NCBI RefSeq assembly: GCF_020360975.1
Contig: NW_025408670.1
Coordinates: 3,286,001-3,350,000 of the forward strand
DNA: 64,000 bases
DNA from: Hirsutella rhossiliensis
Lineage: Eukaryota > Ascomycota > Sordariomycetes > Hypocreales > Ophiocordycipitaceae
Direction of reading: 5' to 3'
The position numbers and the translations under genes were made by a program. The notes beneath the pieces were generated by a model. It searched no databases, was not told the origin of the DNA, and saw only the letters and a list, made by a program, of their open reading frames with translations. Of the stretch, positions 36,641 through 48,400 are shown in pieces (position 1 is the stretch's first letter; every line of letters starts with the position of its first letter).

Positions 36641-38026
36641 TCACTGATTGTCATGAGGTCTTGTGCGATACCGGTGCGTCAAGTGACTTGGTACCGACAT
36701 CTCCTCCACGGGCACATACGAGTTCAGTCTCTCGATGGCCTGGGAGTGCTTCGCCTTGATCATGTCCCTCACCATGGCGTTGACGCGGAGGTCAAGACCC
36801 AGCTCCTGACCTCGTCGAATAAAGTATCCGTTGAGGTAGTCAATGTCTGTCGGCAGGCCCTTGTCAACGCGGAGGACTAGCTGGCTCGGGCTGAAGCGCT
36901 TGGCCAGAATATTTTCGTGCAAGATTTTGTGGATGCTCTTGCCGTGCATGAAATTTCGGATGACGGCTGATCCCTCCACCTCGGGCATCTGATCGACGAC
37001 ACGAATAATCTCCGTCAACAAGCTGTGCATGATTCGCTGAGCGGGCATGTTCTGCAGCAAGCCCTGGTACGACATCTCGAGCAGGACGCAGACGGGCTCG
37101 ACGACGGTGTCGAAGATGACCGAGGGTAGCTTGAACCGCAGCCACTGATCGTAGGGTGTCATGGTTGAGCGGAGGTCTCTGGACTCTCGCAGTGACCTCA
37201 CCATGGGAAGGGACGTGTCCGCCTCCTGGTCGTTACTTAGGCCCAGAGTCAATCTCGTGTCGCCGCTTTTGAGACGCCGGACCGAGTTTGAGTTCCTGTG
37301 AAAGGCGAGCCGGTGGCTCATGTGGCCGAGTATAAACCTAGGGCTCGGGTTGGAGCCTTCGAAAAACTTTCTCCTCACGTCTTCCAAGACCCCCAGGCCT
37401 TCGTGCATTAAGCAGATGGTCGTGTTCTCGTCCACTCGATCCTGGACGGACTTGATGGACCGAACGACCTCGTGTGCCCGGCCGGTGACCAGCAGCTGGT
37501 CGATACGATCGTCTTTGGTGTCGACTCGTGGCTGGGGCGGAAGGCCTGCGTTGGTTTCCACGATGCTCGGCGCGTGTCTGGCGCTGTGTCTCGACTTCCG
37601 AATATTGCGATATTTCGACGGCATGTTGGTCCTCCAGCCGAGCAGCTCGATCGAGTCGTAGACGCCCGAGAGGGCATGCGCAATGAACCTGGATCTTTCG
37701 TCCTCGCCGAGGATGTGAATCTTGTGCACAGTGGGCGACCTGGCGGCTTCGGGGGGGAGAAGAACAGCCGGCAGGTGGAACTGGGGGTGCTGCGACCGTG
37801 AATCGGTTGAGGAGCCGGCAGGTAGCGCTTCCGCCCGACTGCGACGCATGCTCTCCGTCACCTCTTGCGGAAAGACAGGCGCGGTGGATGCGCGTCCATC
37901 GGAGCGGGACGCGACAGTGCCATAGCATCGCACGGCCACCCGGCCCACGCAAGGGCTACCTCGGCAGCATCGCGATGGGCTGTGAGGTATTCGTGCGGAT
38001 AACCGCAGGCGACCTGGGCCAGCCAC
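36641..38026 (-). CDS. ApbA/PanE (ketopantoate reductase)-like protein, start unresolved
   Basis: The open frame encodes up to 461 residues and reaches 38026 and beyond without an ATG. The first in-frame ATG is at 37849, giving 402 residues. The N-terminal stretch is Arg- and Ser-rich and could be a mitochondrial presequence whose ATG lies on a short upstream exon. The segment KIHILGEDERSRFIAHALSG sits where the Rossmann fold normally has GxGxxG, but two of the glycines are missing. The C-terminal half (about residues 295-420) matches the helical ApbA_C domain, with KLPSVIFDTVVEPVCVLLE followed by a long helix around GLLQNMPAQRIMHSLL. The family reduces ketopantoate to pantoate with NADPH. 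Given the altered nucleotide-binding loop, this member may have another role, as in some fungal mitochondrial relatives. Confidence 0.75.
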   Translation of the reverse strand: MAGPGRLRLSARIPHSPSRCCRGSPCVGRVAVRCYGTVASRSDGRASTAPVFPQEVTESMRRSRAEALPAGSSTDSRSQHPQFHLPAVLLPPEAARSPTVHKIHILGEDERSRFIAHALSGVYDSIELLGWRTNMPSKYRNIRKSRHSARHAPSIVETNAGLPPQPRVDTKDDRIDQLLVTGRAHEVVRSIKSVQDRVDENTTICLMHEGLGVLEDVRRKFFEGSNPSPRFILGHMSHRLAFHRNSNSVRRLKSGDTRLTLGLSNDQEADTSLPMVRSLRESRDLRSTMTPYDQWLRFKLPSVIFDTVVEPVCVLLEMSYQGLLQNMPAQRIMHSLLTEIIRVVDQMPEVEGSAVIRNFMHGKSIHKILHENILAKRFSPSQLVLRVDKGLPTDIDYLNGYFIRRGQELGLDLRVNAMVRDMIKAKHSQAIERLNSYVPVEEMSVPSHLTHRYRTRPHDNQ

Positions 38027-38762
38027 CTTGAAGGCCGTTGCGAGGGTCGGCGAAGTGGCGAGAACTCTCCTCTCCCGGTTCGTTGGATCGCCCAGACAGA
38101 TTACCGGCTGGGCATGCGCATCTAGCCGGCAGGGCGTGGGCGGGGATGCAGATGGAGTGTCGTAGAGCCGGGCAGGCTAAGGGGGGCGAGTTTGGTGGAA
38201 TTGCGGTGCGATGGGCGATGACGGCTGCTTCTTGATCACAGTTTTCGGATTAGCGACTTTGGTCAGAAAAGCGCCGTCACGTGCCCCCCGCCAGCGACGA
38301 TGGCGCCGGTTCCCCGCACAGTTGGAAATGGAAGCAACCCAATTCGCCCTCGTCTCTCCGTCGATACAACTCAAGTCGCACCAGGCCACCCGAGTTCAAG
38401 CATACATACTGTATGCATCGATGGAGTTGACAGCACTGGCGCATCATCGTTGTGCCGGCTTACCGCGCAGCACAGCCTCCCGAGCTGGGCTCGCCACGCC
38501 TCTTCGCACTCGAGACGACATGGCCTTTGCTCGATGAGGACGCCCAGAGATGCAGCCACGCCCATCCTGCGCTAGAGGCCACACCGCTCGTGCCGTGAAT
38601 GCCGAGCCCTCATGAGATCCCTAACTTAGGAGACATCCATCCCGGGCATCATCGGGTGGCCTGGCGTGGGCTGGCCTCGCCGTCATCGGGCTCCCCAAGC
38701 TGAGCAAGCCGACAAGCATCTCTGCTCTCGAGTCTCTCCCCAATCTCGTCCCTACTTGAAAC
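38027..38762. other. Divergent intergenic region
   Basis: Upstream of both the PanE-like gene and the monooxygenase gene. No gene was found. Confidence 0.5.
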
Positions 38763-40302
38763 ATGAAAATCGTCATCATCGGCGCGGGCATCTCGGGATG
38801 CACCGCCTACCTCTTGCTGAAAAAGCACCTGCCCAAGCCTCTGTCGGCCGAACCGCACTCCATCACCATCTATGAAGCCCACGACACTGACAAGGATACG
38901 ACCTCGTCAGACCGTGGCCACGGAGCGACCCACTCGTCGACGCTCGTCGTGGGCGGCGGCCTCGGCGTTGGCGCCAATGGCCTTCATGTGCTGAAGCGTC
39001 TTGACGAGGATATCCTCCTCGATGTCGTCCGAGGTGGATATGTCGTGCCCACCATGATGATGAAGAGCAAAAATGGCACCGTCCTGGCTCGCCTACAACC
39101 CACGGGCTCACCCTTGTCCGGCGACGGAAGCGCAGCCAACGACATGTGCATGGTCGCAACCAGCCGCCACTCGCTTTGGCGATGCCTGCGCCTGCGAATT
39201 CCCGATAGTGCCATTGTGACCAAGCGAGTCGCCAAGGTGACCGCGAACCCCGACGGCCGCAACCTGGTCAGCTTCGTTGACGGGAGTCCGCCCGTCGAGG
39301 CGGATCTCGTGCTTGGCGCCGACGGCTTGAAGAGCCTCACCAAGCACGCCTTGTTTCCGGAGGCAGACCAAGACCCCTTCCCTGCGCGCTATGAGTAGGT
39401 CCCACACATCCGCAACAGACGCTCCCTGAGAATGCAACTCTAACGCCAGGATATAGGGGCCTCGTAGGAGTGGGCGGGTTCATTCCCTCCTCCGACGTCA
39501 AGGGCCATGTGGAAAAGGGTTCGATGAACTTTGTCTTTGGTGGCAATGGTTTTTTCGGCTACTTCTTTGCTGAGAGTGACGAGTCGTCGCCGAACCGTGA
39601 CTCGCCTTTCCACGTCTCAGAGCCAGGCAAAAGTCTCGCCTGGTGGTCAACCTTCACTGCTAACGAGTGTCCGACCCCGGGCACGCTTGACGTGGAGGCC
39701 GTCACGCATCAGCTACGAGAACGCCACCAGGACTGGAAGGACCCCGTCGTGCAGAAAGTTCTCCGGTCCCTTCGCGTGGACAATATGTACCCGACCTGGA
39801 CTGTCCCGCCGCTGCCGACGTGGGAACGTGAAGGAGTCGTCCTCGTCGGTGATGCAGCGCATGCCCTACCCCCAACCTCGGGACAGGGGTCCTCGCAGGC
39901 CCTGGAGGACGTAGAGGCCTTTGCCCTCTTCCTCGGCCACTATTTGCGCAAGGCGTACCAGGAGCACAAGATTTATGACGCCAACAGCCGGAAGCAGGTC
40001 ATCAAAGTGGCTGCGAAGCAATACATGGAACTGCGCCTTCCCCGCGTCACCAAGATCCTGCAAGAGGCCCAGACAATGCAGAATTCCAAGCGGGACATGA
40101 CTGTTTTCCAGGAATACTTGATGTATATTTTCTTGTGGATTCTAGGTGTGTCCGTCATGTGGTGCCCCTGCTGCTGCCACCGAGGGGAGGCTAATCTTAC
40201 GCAGGATGTTTCCCGGGCTTCATGTCCAAGTCGCTCGCTGGCGTGGTCAGATACAATGTGGCCGAGGAGGCCAAGAAGGTACTCGGAAAGGCAGACTCGT
40301 AG
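38763..40302 (+). CDS. FAD-dependent monooxygenase (PF01494 type)
   Basis: Three exons, 38763-39394, 39457-40145 and 40205-40302, with canonical introns in phase, encode 472 residues. The dinucleotide-binding motif VIIGAGISG lies at residues 4-12. An LGADGLKS block near residue 190 matches the family's DG motif. The GD motif VLVGDAAHALPP (Asp343) precedes GQGSSQALED, which binds the flavin ribityl chain. The third exon ends the protein shortly after a hydrophobic helix (MYIFLWILG) that may anchor it to a membrane. Such enzymes hydroxylate aromatic acids or secondary-metabolite intermediates. No biosynthetic partner genes are adjacent, so the substrate is unknown. It borders a repeat-rich region. 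Confidence 0.92.
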
Positions 40303-42398
40303 CTTGTTTCGTCACTCAATTGTCAACGTTTTCCTTTCTTGGTTACTTCGTAGCCCTAATTTGGGTTGTTTCTTTGAACTCCAATCATATCACCAGCATG
40401 AGGCGAACCTTATCCTTGAGAACCTGATAATACAACCAATATGGTCCATACTCCAGGGGAAATTAATGGATGGATTTACGAAGCAGCAAACGAGCGTTGT
40501 CTATCGCTTGAATGGTTCCTCATGCAGCGCGTGATGTCGAGCTAAGTCTCAAATGCCCAGGGAAGTCGATGAGTAACTCCAGAAAGCATTTTGTCAAGAC
40601 TCTACAACAACCAAAGGCTCACTATTAATGACAAGGTCCACGTATATTAGCCAGCGAGTTTATATAGCTTGAAGGTTATTTTCATTTTCCAGTCCAGTCT
40701 GTCATCCCCCAGTGACTCAATTATCTCGAACATCAGCCCGCCGTCTCACCAGAGCGGTTGCTAATGCCAGGGATGGCTTCAATATAATGAGGCCATAATC
40801 ATCCTAGCGTCGGCGCTGTGCTTGCTCGTCCACGTCAGGCAGAACACTCACGGCACACAAATAATGGCCCTCGAGGTTTCGGTGCGTCGCCTCTTAAGCA
40901 TAGCACATACAGCCTGCGTCCCATCAACCTCGGTATCTTAACCAGCTTGTCTTTGTGGGGGAGAACATCAATCACCTCGAGTCGCCATGACGTTGCCGCG
41001 CCGATGTATCGGTCTTTTACTTGTTGCTAGATTAATGCTTTGACGTGATCTCCCCCAGCCGCCCTACTGGCAGTGCGGTTCTCTGTCGCCCTGGTCTTGG
41101 AAATAGGCGGGAACGACTTACCCAGTGTTGTGGCCCTCGTATCAGCGCGACGCCCCGTGGCCTGGTAATTACTACAAGTACAAGAAACAACTTACCCACT
41201 GCAATCATCCCAGTGTCAGCGTGCCGTCCCAACTACTTGTTGATCGATGCTGAAAAGACAACTTAGTCCCTATAGAGCCTTTGGTATTGGCAGGTTGTCC
41301 TTTAGTCTAACTATGGAGCTAGAAAGGATACTGACCACCTGAAACTCAAACTATAAGTGCAGCCCGGCCGAAGACAGTTCTTGCTCAAACAATCACAGCA
41401 GTGGCGAGAGTTTGTCTGTTAGCAAACGTGATCGCAAAGAAGCTGTGCGATGGCCAGATAAGTTGACCATGTTAGGATGATGCCTCTAGAGACTTGTCGG
41501 CCATGTCGGAAGGCGAGATCCAGATGATGAGCCACTACACAAGCATGGTAGGAGGGCACATGGTAAGTTCTCGGGTCCTAGTCCTTGTGGCGGCATATCA
41601 GGCTCGCTCCGACCACTGAATCCTCGTTCCCGCGAGTTTATGAATCACCGCAGTGGAAACCGGTGGGGTGAAGTTTGATTGCCGTCTGCATTTTTCTGAC
41701 GTGCAAGAATCCTGCAGATTGAACTATATAGGCACCGTAGGGGTGGCTCACCGCAGCAAGGGTTGCCACCTAATGGTCATGGATTCGTTCAGAGCTCTCG
41801 GATATTAGACGGCATTCGGTCGGGTATGATCCTTGTGAGAACGATATCTTATATAGAACTCATTAGTCTTGAGGCGTGATGAATCACCGCAGCCTGTATT
41901 GTGAGGGCATCGCGAAATGTCTCGATCTGGGGCTTCTGAACCTGGCCCATTCATCCGGGTTCTGAGCACTCTTGAGCAGGTCTGACCTGTTTCTCGGTCG
42001 GGGCCCGGTTCTCCATCTGCGTTCCTTGAGTTATAATCCGGCTCCAGCCTCGGCTTCTTGCCGTGGATGCAGCAGAGCTAACATAGGTAAGACTAAGAGA
42101 TTTAATTCAAGCATTTGAACATTGATTGAAAGATGTAGGCTTTGTGTTGATCGACTGGTCACTGGATCCTGTTACTCTGAATAAGAGATATATTGGACTC
42201 GGCTGGTTGCGAACTCCCTTGCGAGAGCTTTTGCATCTCACGACATACGAAATGCAGAGCCCTGAAATGTCCCAGGCATACCGAACTGAAACGAGTGGGG
42301 GGATGATATCCGGTGGCCTAGACTAAGAAACATCCCACCGGTCTGCCCAATCGTCCGACCAAATGTGAAGAAAGTGTAGCTGGTCAAGGTGCGTATAG
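40303..42398. other. Gene-free, repeat-rich flank
   Basis: No coding sequence was recognised. The motif TGAATCACCGCAG occurs at about 41641 and again at about 41881, which suggests duplicated debris of an old element. Confidence 0.45.
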
Positions 42399-42590
42399 TG
42401 CCGCATTAATCGGCCACCCACTCCCACTATTCTGCCTCCTAAAAATGGATTAGTATGACTTGTCAAGGCGCGCAGCGCCAATTTGTATGCGCGTATTCCC
42501 CACCCGTACGTCGGAGACTGCAACAAATCCCGCCCGCACCAATGCATGCTCATAGCGAAGTAAGATTATCGCGATACATAGAAAATAGTT

Positions 42591-42680
42591 GTCAGAGCAG
42601 AGAAAGGACTTAAAATACGCATTAATAATACCTCAGGTACCGCTATTTGCCTGGTGTAGCGGTATTTTACCAGCTTTATA
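42591..42680 (+). repeat. About 90-bp dispersed repeat, copy a
   Basis: It starts GTCAGAGCAGAGAAAGGACT and ends GGTATTTTACCAGCTTTA. It is related to copies at 42963-43060 (same strand) and 49470-49565 (opposite strand). Confidence 0.8.
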
Positions 42681-42962
42681 ATGATGAGCCCAGTTGCTGA
42701 TCCCCGCTGGGCAGATCAGCGAGGGTTAAAAACGCATCCCGGAAGTTATATTAGCTGGTCGGTCCACTGTTTAACCAACCCCTAGGGGGATTTTAATGCA
42801 CTATGGTGTCTAATCTAATTGTCAGGGGGTTACATAACTTATGCCTCCTAAACCTTATAGTAACTTAATTAATTTATGTCTTGCTAGATTGGCCCATGTT
42901 AGGCTATGAGGGTAATTAGCTCACTGGCCATATAAGTACAGCCATCAACCTAGGGGGGTTAT

Positions 42963-43060
42963 GTCAGGGCAGAGAAAGGATTTATAATACGCTTTAATAA
43001 CACCTCCAATAGGGGTGTCCCTACTTTGCCTGGTATAGCGGTGTTTTACCAGCTTTACAA
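42963..43060 (+). repeat. About 95-bp dispersed repeat, copy b
   Basis: It starts GTCAGGGCAGAGAAAGGATT and contains TTTGCCTGGTATAGCGGTG. It is a direct copy of the unit at 42591. Confidence 0.8.
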
Positions 43061-43820
43061 TAGTATACTAGGCGCCTTAGCGACATGGCAATATATACGG
43101 AGTACGTCTCTGTCAGCTGCCACCAGCACCTCCATGGCGTATAGAGTCCAGTTTCAGGTCATATGTAGGAGGGTCACTTCACTTTTGCTTGTACAACACA
43201 GTGGCTTCCTCAGTCTCTAAAGAAGCTCCCCCTTCCCTACATGTTGTACTATGCCTCTTGTTCACTCTTAAACCTCTGCCTCTACCTTATCCCATCGTGT
43301 ATCCTCTTTTCGTGAAAGTTGTTATAAGGGCATCGTGGCGATGATCTTGCCTTATGTGTCAGCCTTGTAACCTGACGAGGCAGAGACAGACCAGTTATTA
43401 TCATCGTTAGAGACAGTTGTAGTGCGAGTAGCTTGTTAATACGCCCGGTTTATACGCATCGCCGTGTTGTTCAAGGTATCGCAGCCTCTAGTTCGTCACT
43501 ATCGCTTTGGCTGTGGTAAGACCTGTGCCGGGTCACGGGCTCCACAGTACGTACGGAGCAGCTCCAAAGCAGATACGGCCAGGAAAGCCTTACACAGCCA
43601 ACTTTCCACTACAATGCTTTACGCAATTCTTTATGGAGCCGCAACAAGACCTTCCCGGGCGACTCCTTGGTGGTTGTTCGCGATACAGGCGTACGGGTGG
43701 GAAAGCCGGGCGCTGCGGCTTGATAAGCCGCACTAACCCACCCACTTTTAGGCCGAATAGCGGGAGTGGGTGGCCGTTACGGGTAAGTTATGCTTGGCTT
43801 CCAGCCATGATGGTGCAATC

Positions 43821-44010
43821 TGTAACGGGCAAGCCGCTTTAACGGCGGCTGCGCCGCCTAGCTTCTAGAACCTTCCATTGGCTCGAAGCTATAAAATGCT
43901 ATTGTGCTCTCATGTAGTAGATTCTCTTTCTTTCTTTCTTTCTTCTCTATCTTGATAGTAAACAGCATAGGGACTAGTTAGTTGTATCAACTCACTAGAG
44001 GCCTTTCACA
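43821..44010 (+). repeat. 5' LTR of chromovirus copy 1
   Basis: The 190-bp LTR is identical to 49086-49275. It contains a TATA box, a CTTT tract and the likely transcription start. Confidence 0.95.
43890..43896 (+). promoter_or_regulatory. TATA box in the chromovirus LTR
   Basis: TATAAAA lies 53 bases before ATCTTGATAGTA, the proposed RNA 5' end. The intervening CTTT-rich tract is typical of fungal start regions. Confidence 0.65.
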
Positions 44011-44022
44011 TACTATCAAGAT
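44011..44022 (+). promoter_or_regulatory. Self-complementary primer-binding site
   Basis: TACTATCAAGAT directly follows the 5' LTR and is the exact reverse complement of ATCTTGATAGTA at 43949-43960 inside the LTR. In Tf1-type elements the 5' end of the RNA folds back to such a site and primes its own reverse transcription. Confidence 0.75.
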
Positions 44023-44025
44023 CAC

Positions 44026-44099
44026 TGAAGACATTGAAGACACTGAAGACACCGAAGACACTGAAGACACCGAAGACACCGAAGACACTGAAGACACCA
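44026..44099 (+). repeat. Nonamer tandem repeat in the gag leader
   Basis: About eight copies of GAAGACACT/GAAGACACC run head to tail. If translated they give repeated Glu-Asp-Thr ahead of the gag frame. Confidence 0.85.
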
Positions 44100-44142
44100 A
44101 ACTGAGTCCCGTCGAACTATTAGCGTTCAGCGAAGTCGCGAT

Positions 44143-45390
44143 GGCCGAAGATAACAACAACATGCAGCCGGACGTCCTCAGCGCCCTGGTTGCCGAGATA
44201 CGAAGTCTGAGAGAAGAGAGTTCCCGAAGAAACACCCAGTTTGAAGAACGTTTTATTGCCCTGGAACTCCAACAACACCAGCAAGCCCGTTCGTCTGAAC
44301 TCCTAGAGCCAACGCCATCTGTCACCCCGGCTGTCCCCATTGAGGACACTCGTGTGGTCGCCACTCACAACCCTCACCCAACCAAGCGCCCCAAATTACG
44401 AGACATACCGAAATTCGGCGGCGACAAGGCCCAGTGGCGAAGCTGGAAACTAGAAACCGAAGGAAAGCTACGAGTCGACAAAGAAGCCCTTGGAGATGCA
44501 GAAGGCCACTTTATGTACATCTTCATGAGCCTAGAAGGCAAGGCTAAAGACAACGTGACCACATTTGTGGAGATGCAAACCGAGAAGAAAACGTTCAATG
44601 TTGCTGAACTACTCAACCGCCTCGAATTGCTGTACGGGAGAGGGATCGCAAGCAGAGAGCTACACGCAACCTGCATTCGATTAAGCAAGGAGAGAATGAA
44701 CCGTTCACGTCCTTTACCCCCGCTTTGAGAGGAGATCGCCAATGCCAACGCCGAGTATTGGCCAGATGACAGCAAGATTTCCTACCTCCAGGAGGCACTA
44801 AACGATAAAATGAAAGCAGCCCTCATAGGCTCTGACCCTCTGCCATCAGCAGCTATGTTGGGCTGGCGAGGAGGTGCGATTCGCTGAGCAGCCAGATGGA
44901 ATTGTTGGGTCAGTGGAAAAGGCCTCGAGGCAACACAAAGAGTTCGGACAACTATGACAACCACCAGAATCATGGAGGCCAGGCTGCCCAGAAACAGCCT
45001 GGCCAGAAAACCGAAGTTAGACGAGAGGATATGATGGAATGGGAACCAACTCTACAAGCATCCGCGAAAGTGAACGCTGCGCGCACCCGCAGTGATAAGA
45101 ACACATATGGTTACCAATCCAAGCGACCAGAAGACCAAGCGCTGTTGGGCAAGCGTGCCAAGTGGGTCGACCAGGCCGAGATGGACGCCCGTTACCGTGA
45201 AGGGCGTTGCCTCCGTTGTGGAAGAGACAACTGCAGAATCGAGCGCTGTCCATTGGCTGCGCCTATCCGACCCGCAAACACGACCCGACGCACTCAGGTC
45301 AATGCCGTGACCCCGTCACGACCAGCGGTCACTAAAGCCGAGGTCGCCGAAGACGATACTTCTTCTCATAACGATGAAGATTCAGACTAG
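44143..45390 (+). pseudogene. Chromovirus gag, frame-broken
   Basis: The frame from 44143 (MAEDNNNMQPD) contains the capsid core around FGGDKAQWRSWKLETEGKL. It shifts near 44695 and again near 44865-44885, after which a third frame carries the nucleocapsid zinc knuckle CLRCGRDNCRIERC (about 45208-45250), where the usual His is replaced by Cys. The frame ends at 45390. An in-frame open stretch runs upstream through the nonamer repeat, so the true start may lie earlier. Confidence 0.85.
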
Positions 45391-45436
45391 GACACGCGGC
45401 GGCTGTGAGAGAATGGGATGTGAGCGGAAAAGCAAA

Positions 45437-48400
45437 ATGGACGGAGAACCGTTCATAGCAGACGTCAGGGTGAACGGCACAGACTTCGTGCCATCTCTTG
45501 TCGACTATGGCTGCCTCTGCTACGGCGCGGTTAGCAAGCGCACATTTCACTCTCTCCAGTTGCCACATATACGCGTCCAGCCGCGCATCTTGGAGAATGC
45601 AGCGGAGACGGCAAGGAGGTCAAAATCGACAAGATCACGTATGTGTCGATCGACCTCGATGGACATCAGCAGCATCGTGTTTTCATGTACGTCATCGACG
45701 ATCTGAACTGGGATATGATCCTGGGTAAACGATGGATGGAAGACCAGGATGTTCACATCCATGCGAAGGAAGGATATCTCGAGATCGGGTCCAATGGAGT
45801 TCAAGTACGAGACCGACGACGTTACCAGCCTCCACAGCTAGATGTCTCTAATGTCATGGCCGCAACCTTTTAGCAGAAGCACGCCGTGACAAACGCAAAG
45901 GCGGCATTGGAGTTCACTCGGTCACGATGGCGGATATTGACAAGGCCCTAAGACCGAAACCGAAGACTGACGTAATGGAGAAGCTGCCACCACAGTACCA
46001 CAAGTGGTCTCGAGCTTTCTCTCAGCAACTGGCCGACCAGCTGCCCCCTCATCGGCCAGGTGTGGACCTGAAGATCGAAGTGCTGAAAGACGAGCATGGC
46101 CGAGAGAAGCCCTACCCTGGGGACCGCTTTACAGCATGTCCCGCGAGGAGCTATTGGTACTACGGAAGACTCTCACAGAACTACTCGACAAGGGATTTAT
46201 TAGAGTCAGCAGCTCGCCAGCCGCGGCACCAGTCCTTATGGTGAAGAAGCCCGGCGGAGGCATCCGCTTCTGCGTGGATTACAGAGGTTTGAACCATATA
46301 ACGAAGAGGGACCGCTATCCCTTGCCCTTACTGAGCGAGACCTTGCGAACGATAGCCAAGGCAAGGTGGTTCACCAAGGTAGATGTTATAGCAGCGTTCC
46401 ATAAGATCAGGTCGCCCCGGCGACGAGGAAAAGACAACTTTCAGAACGCGCTATGGATCCTTCGAATGGCTGGTAGTTCCATTCGGCCTGACAGGCGCAC
46501 CAGCAGCCTTTCAGCGGTACATTAACAGCGCGCTCCAGGATTACCTAGACGATTTTGTGTCAGCATATATCGACGATGTCCTGATCTTCTCCTCTGGAAG
46601 CCTGCAAGACCACCGCGACAAGGTCGGCAAGGTCCTCCAACGACTGATGGACGCCGGGCTGCAACTGGATATCAACAAGAGTGAATTCGAAGTCAAGGCT
46701 GTGAAATACCTTGGGTTTATCATCGAGGCGGAGTGTGGGATCCGAGTCGACCCTGAGAAGGTTGAGGCTGTGAAGGAATGGGCAACCCCGACGAATGTTA
46801 AGTCCGTGAGGAGTTTTATTGGATTCGCGAACTTCTACAGGATGTTTATGCCAGAGTTCTCGGTGATAGCGGAGCGCTAACGCGGCTAACGAAGAAGGAC
46901 GTGCCATTCCGTTGGGATGAATTGTGCGAAGAAGCCTTCGAGAAGCTCAAGGACTTGTTGATCACGGCCCCGATCCTGCACACTTCCATCCAGAAAGGAG
47001 ACTATCGTGGAAGCAGACGCTTCAGGATTCGCGTCGGGAGGCGTGCTCTTGCAGAGAGATGATAAGGATGGACTGGTACGACCTGTCGCATACTTCTCGA
47101 AGAAACATTCGGCAGCCGAAGCGAACTACGCTATCCATGACAAGGAGCTACTCGCCATTCTCAGATGTTTGGAGCAGTGGGAACCAGAGCTACGGGCAGT
47201 AGAGCACTTCAAGATCCTAACGGACCACAAGAACCTGAGGTACTTCTACTCGGAAAGGAGGTTGACAGAGAGACAAGTGCGGTGGTCGGAGTTCCTGTCC
47301 AGGTTCCAATTCGAGCTCGAATGGAGGCCGGGCCGCAAGGGCGGATTGCCTGACGCACTCTCTCGACGGGACCAGGATATGCCGGCCAACTACTCCGATG
47401 AACGACTAAAGGGACGCATTATGAGGCTATTCCAAAATGATCACCTTAGAAGGGTCCCAATATCGACATTGTCTACCAACACCGAGGGTGCCCAGGAAAT
47501 CAACTTCGGAAAAGAGATCAGGATATTTGAAGATGAGGAGTTACAGCAGCTGTGGCACGCCGCACGGCAAGAAGACAAGCTTTATCAAGAACTCACGAAG
47601 CTGGTAGCAGATGGAGCGAAGAGTGTGCCAACAGACTTACAGAAGGAGAAGGTTGTCAGCATTTCAGAATGCTCATTAGACAATAGAGGCCTGCTGTGCT
47701 TTAGAGAACGCGTCTGGATACCCGGTTCGGAGCCGCTACGTACAAAGATCATCCAGGAAACTCACGACTCTCATATCACCGGACATCCTGGAAGGGACCT
47801 CACGTACTCGACTCTGTCGAGACGCTTCTTCTGGCCGGGTGCCGCTAGCGATGTACGTCGGTTTGTGCGCAACTGCGAGGTTTGCGGACGAAACACCATC
47901 TGGAGGGATACAAAGAAAGGACTCCTAAAGCCGCTCCCTATTCCGCAACGCATATGGAGCGAAATTACCATTGACTTTATTACTGACCTCCCACCGTCGG
48001 GGAAAGATGGCGCGACGAACTGCATGGTGGTCACGGACCGACTCACCAAAGGCGTCGAACTCGAAGGATTGAACGATATTTCCACAGAAGCGGTTGCAAG
48101 AAGACTCTTCGAACGACACTACCCTGTCCATGGCATCCCAACGGCTATAACCAGTGATCGGGGTCCCCAGTTTGTCAGTGGTATGTGGAAAAGTTTCTGT
48201 CAGATGCTAGGGATCGAGCAGCGGTTGTCGACGGCGTACCATCCACAAACCGACGGTGCAACAGAACGAATGAACCAAGAGGTAGAGAGGATTCTTCGGA
48301 TATGGACGAATTATCTGCAGGAGAACTGGTTAGACTTGCTTCCAATCGCGATGGCGACTATTAACGAGAGGAAGCAACCTCCACGGACTGAGTCCGTTCT

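Larger units (their letters stand above)
42399..43790. repeat. Decayed element with inverted ends
   Basis: A stretch at about 42399-42545 and the reverse complement of about 43655-43790 align over roughly 130 bases. Both begin CGGCCACCCACTCCC, share a TTGTCAAG-like core and both contain CCCACCCGTACG. The interior carries no recognisable coding sequence. A class II or MITE-like element is plausible, and the family is unknown. Confidence 0.6.

Noticed and set aside
42870..43000. Possible tRNA or snoRNA genes in the AT-rich repeat cluster
   Set aside because: No cloverleaf with a GTTCRANNC T-loop could be found here or elsewhere in the window by eye.
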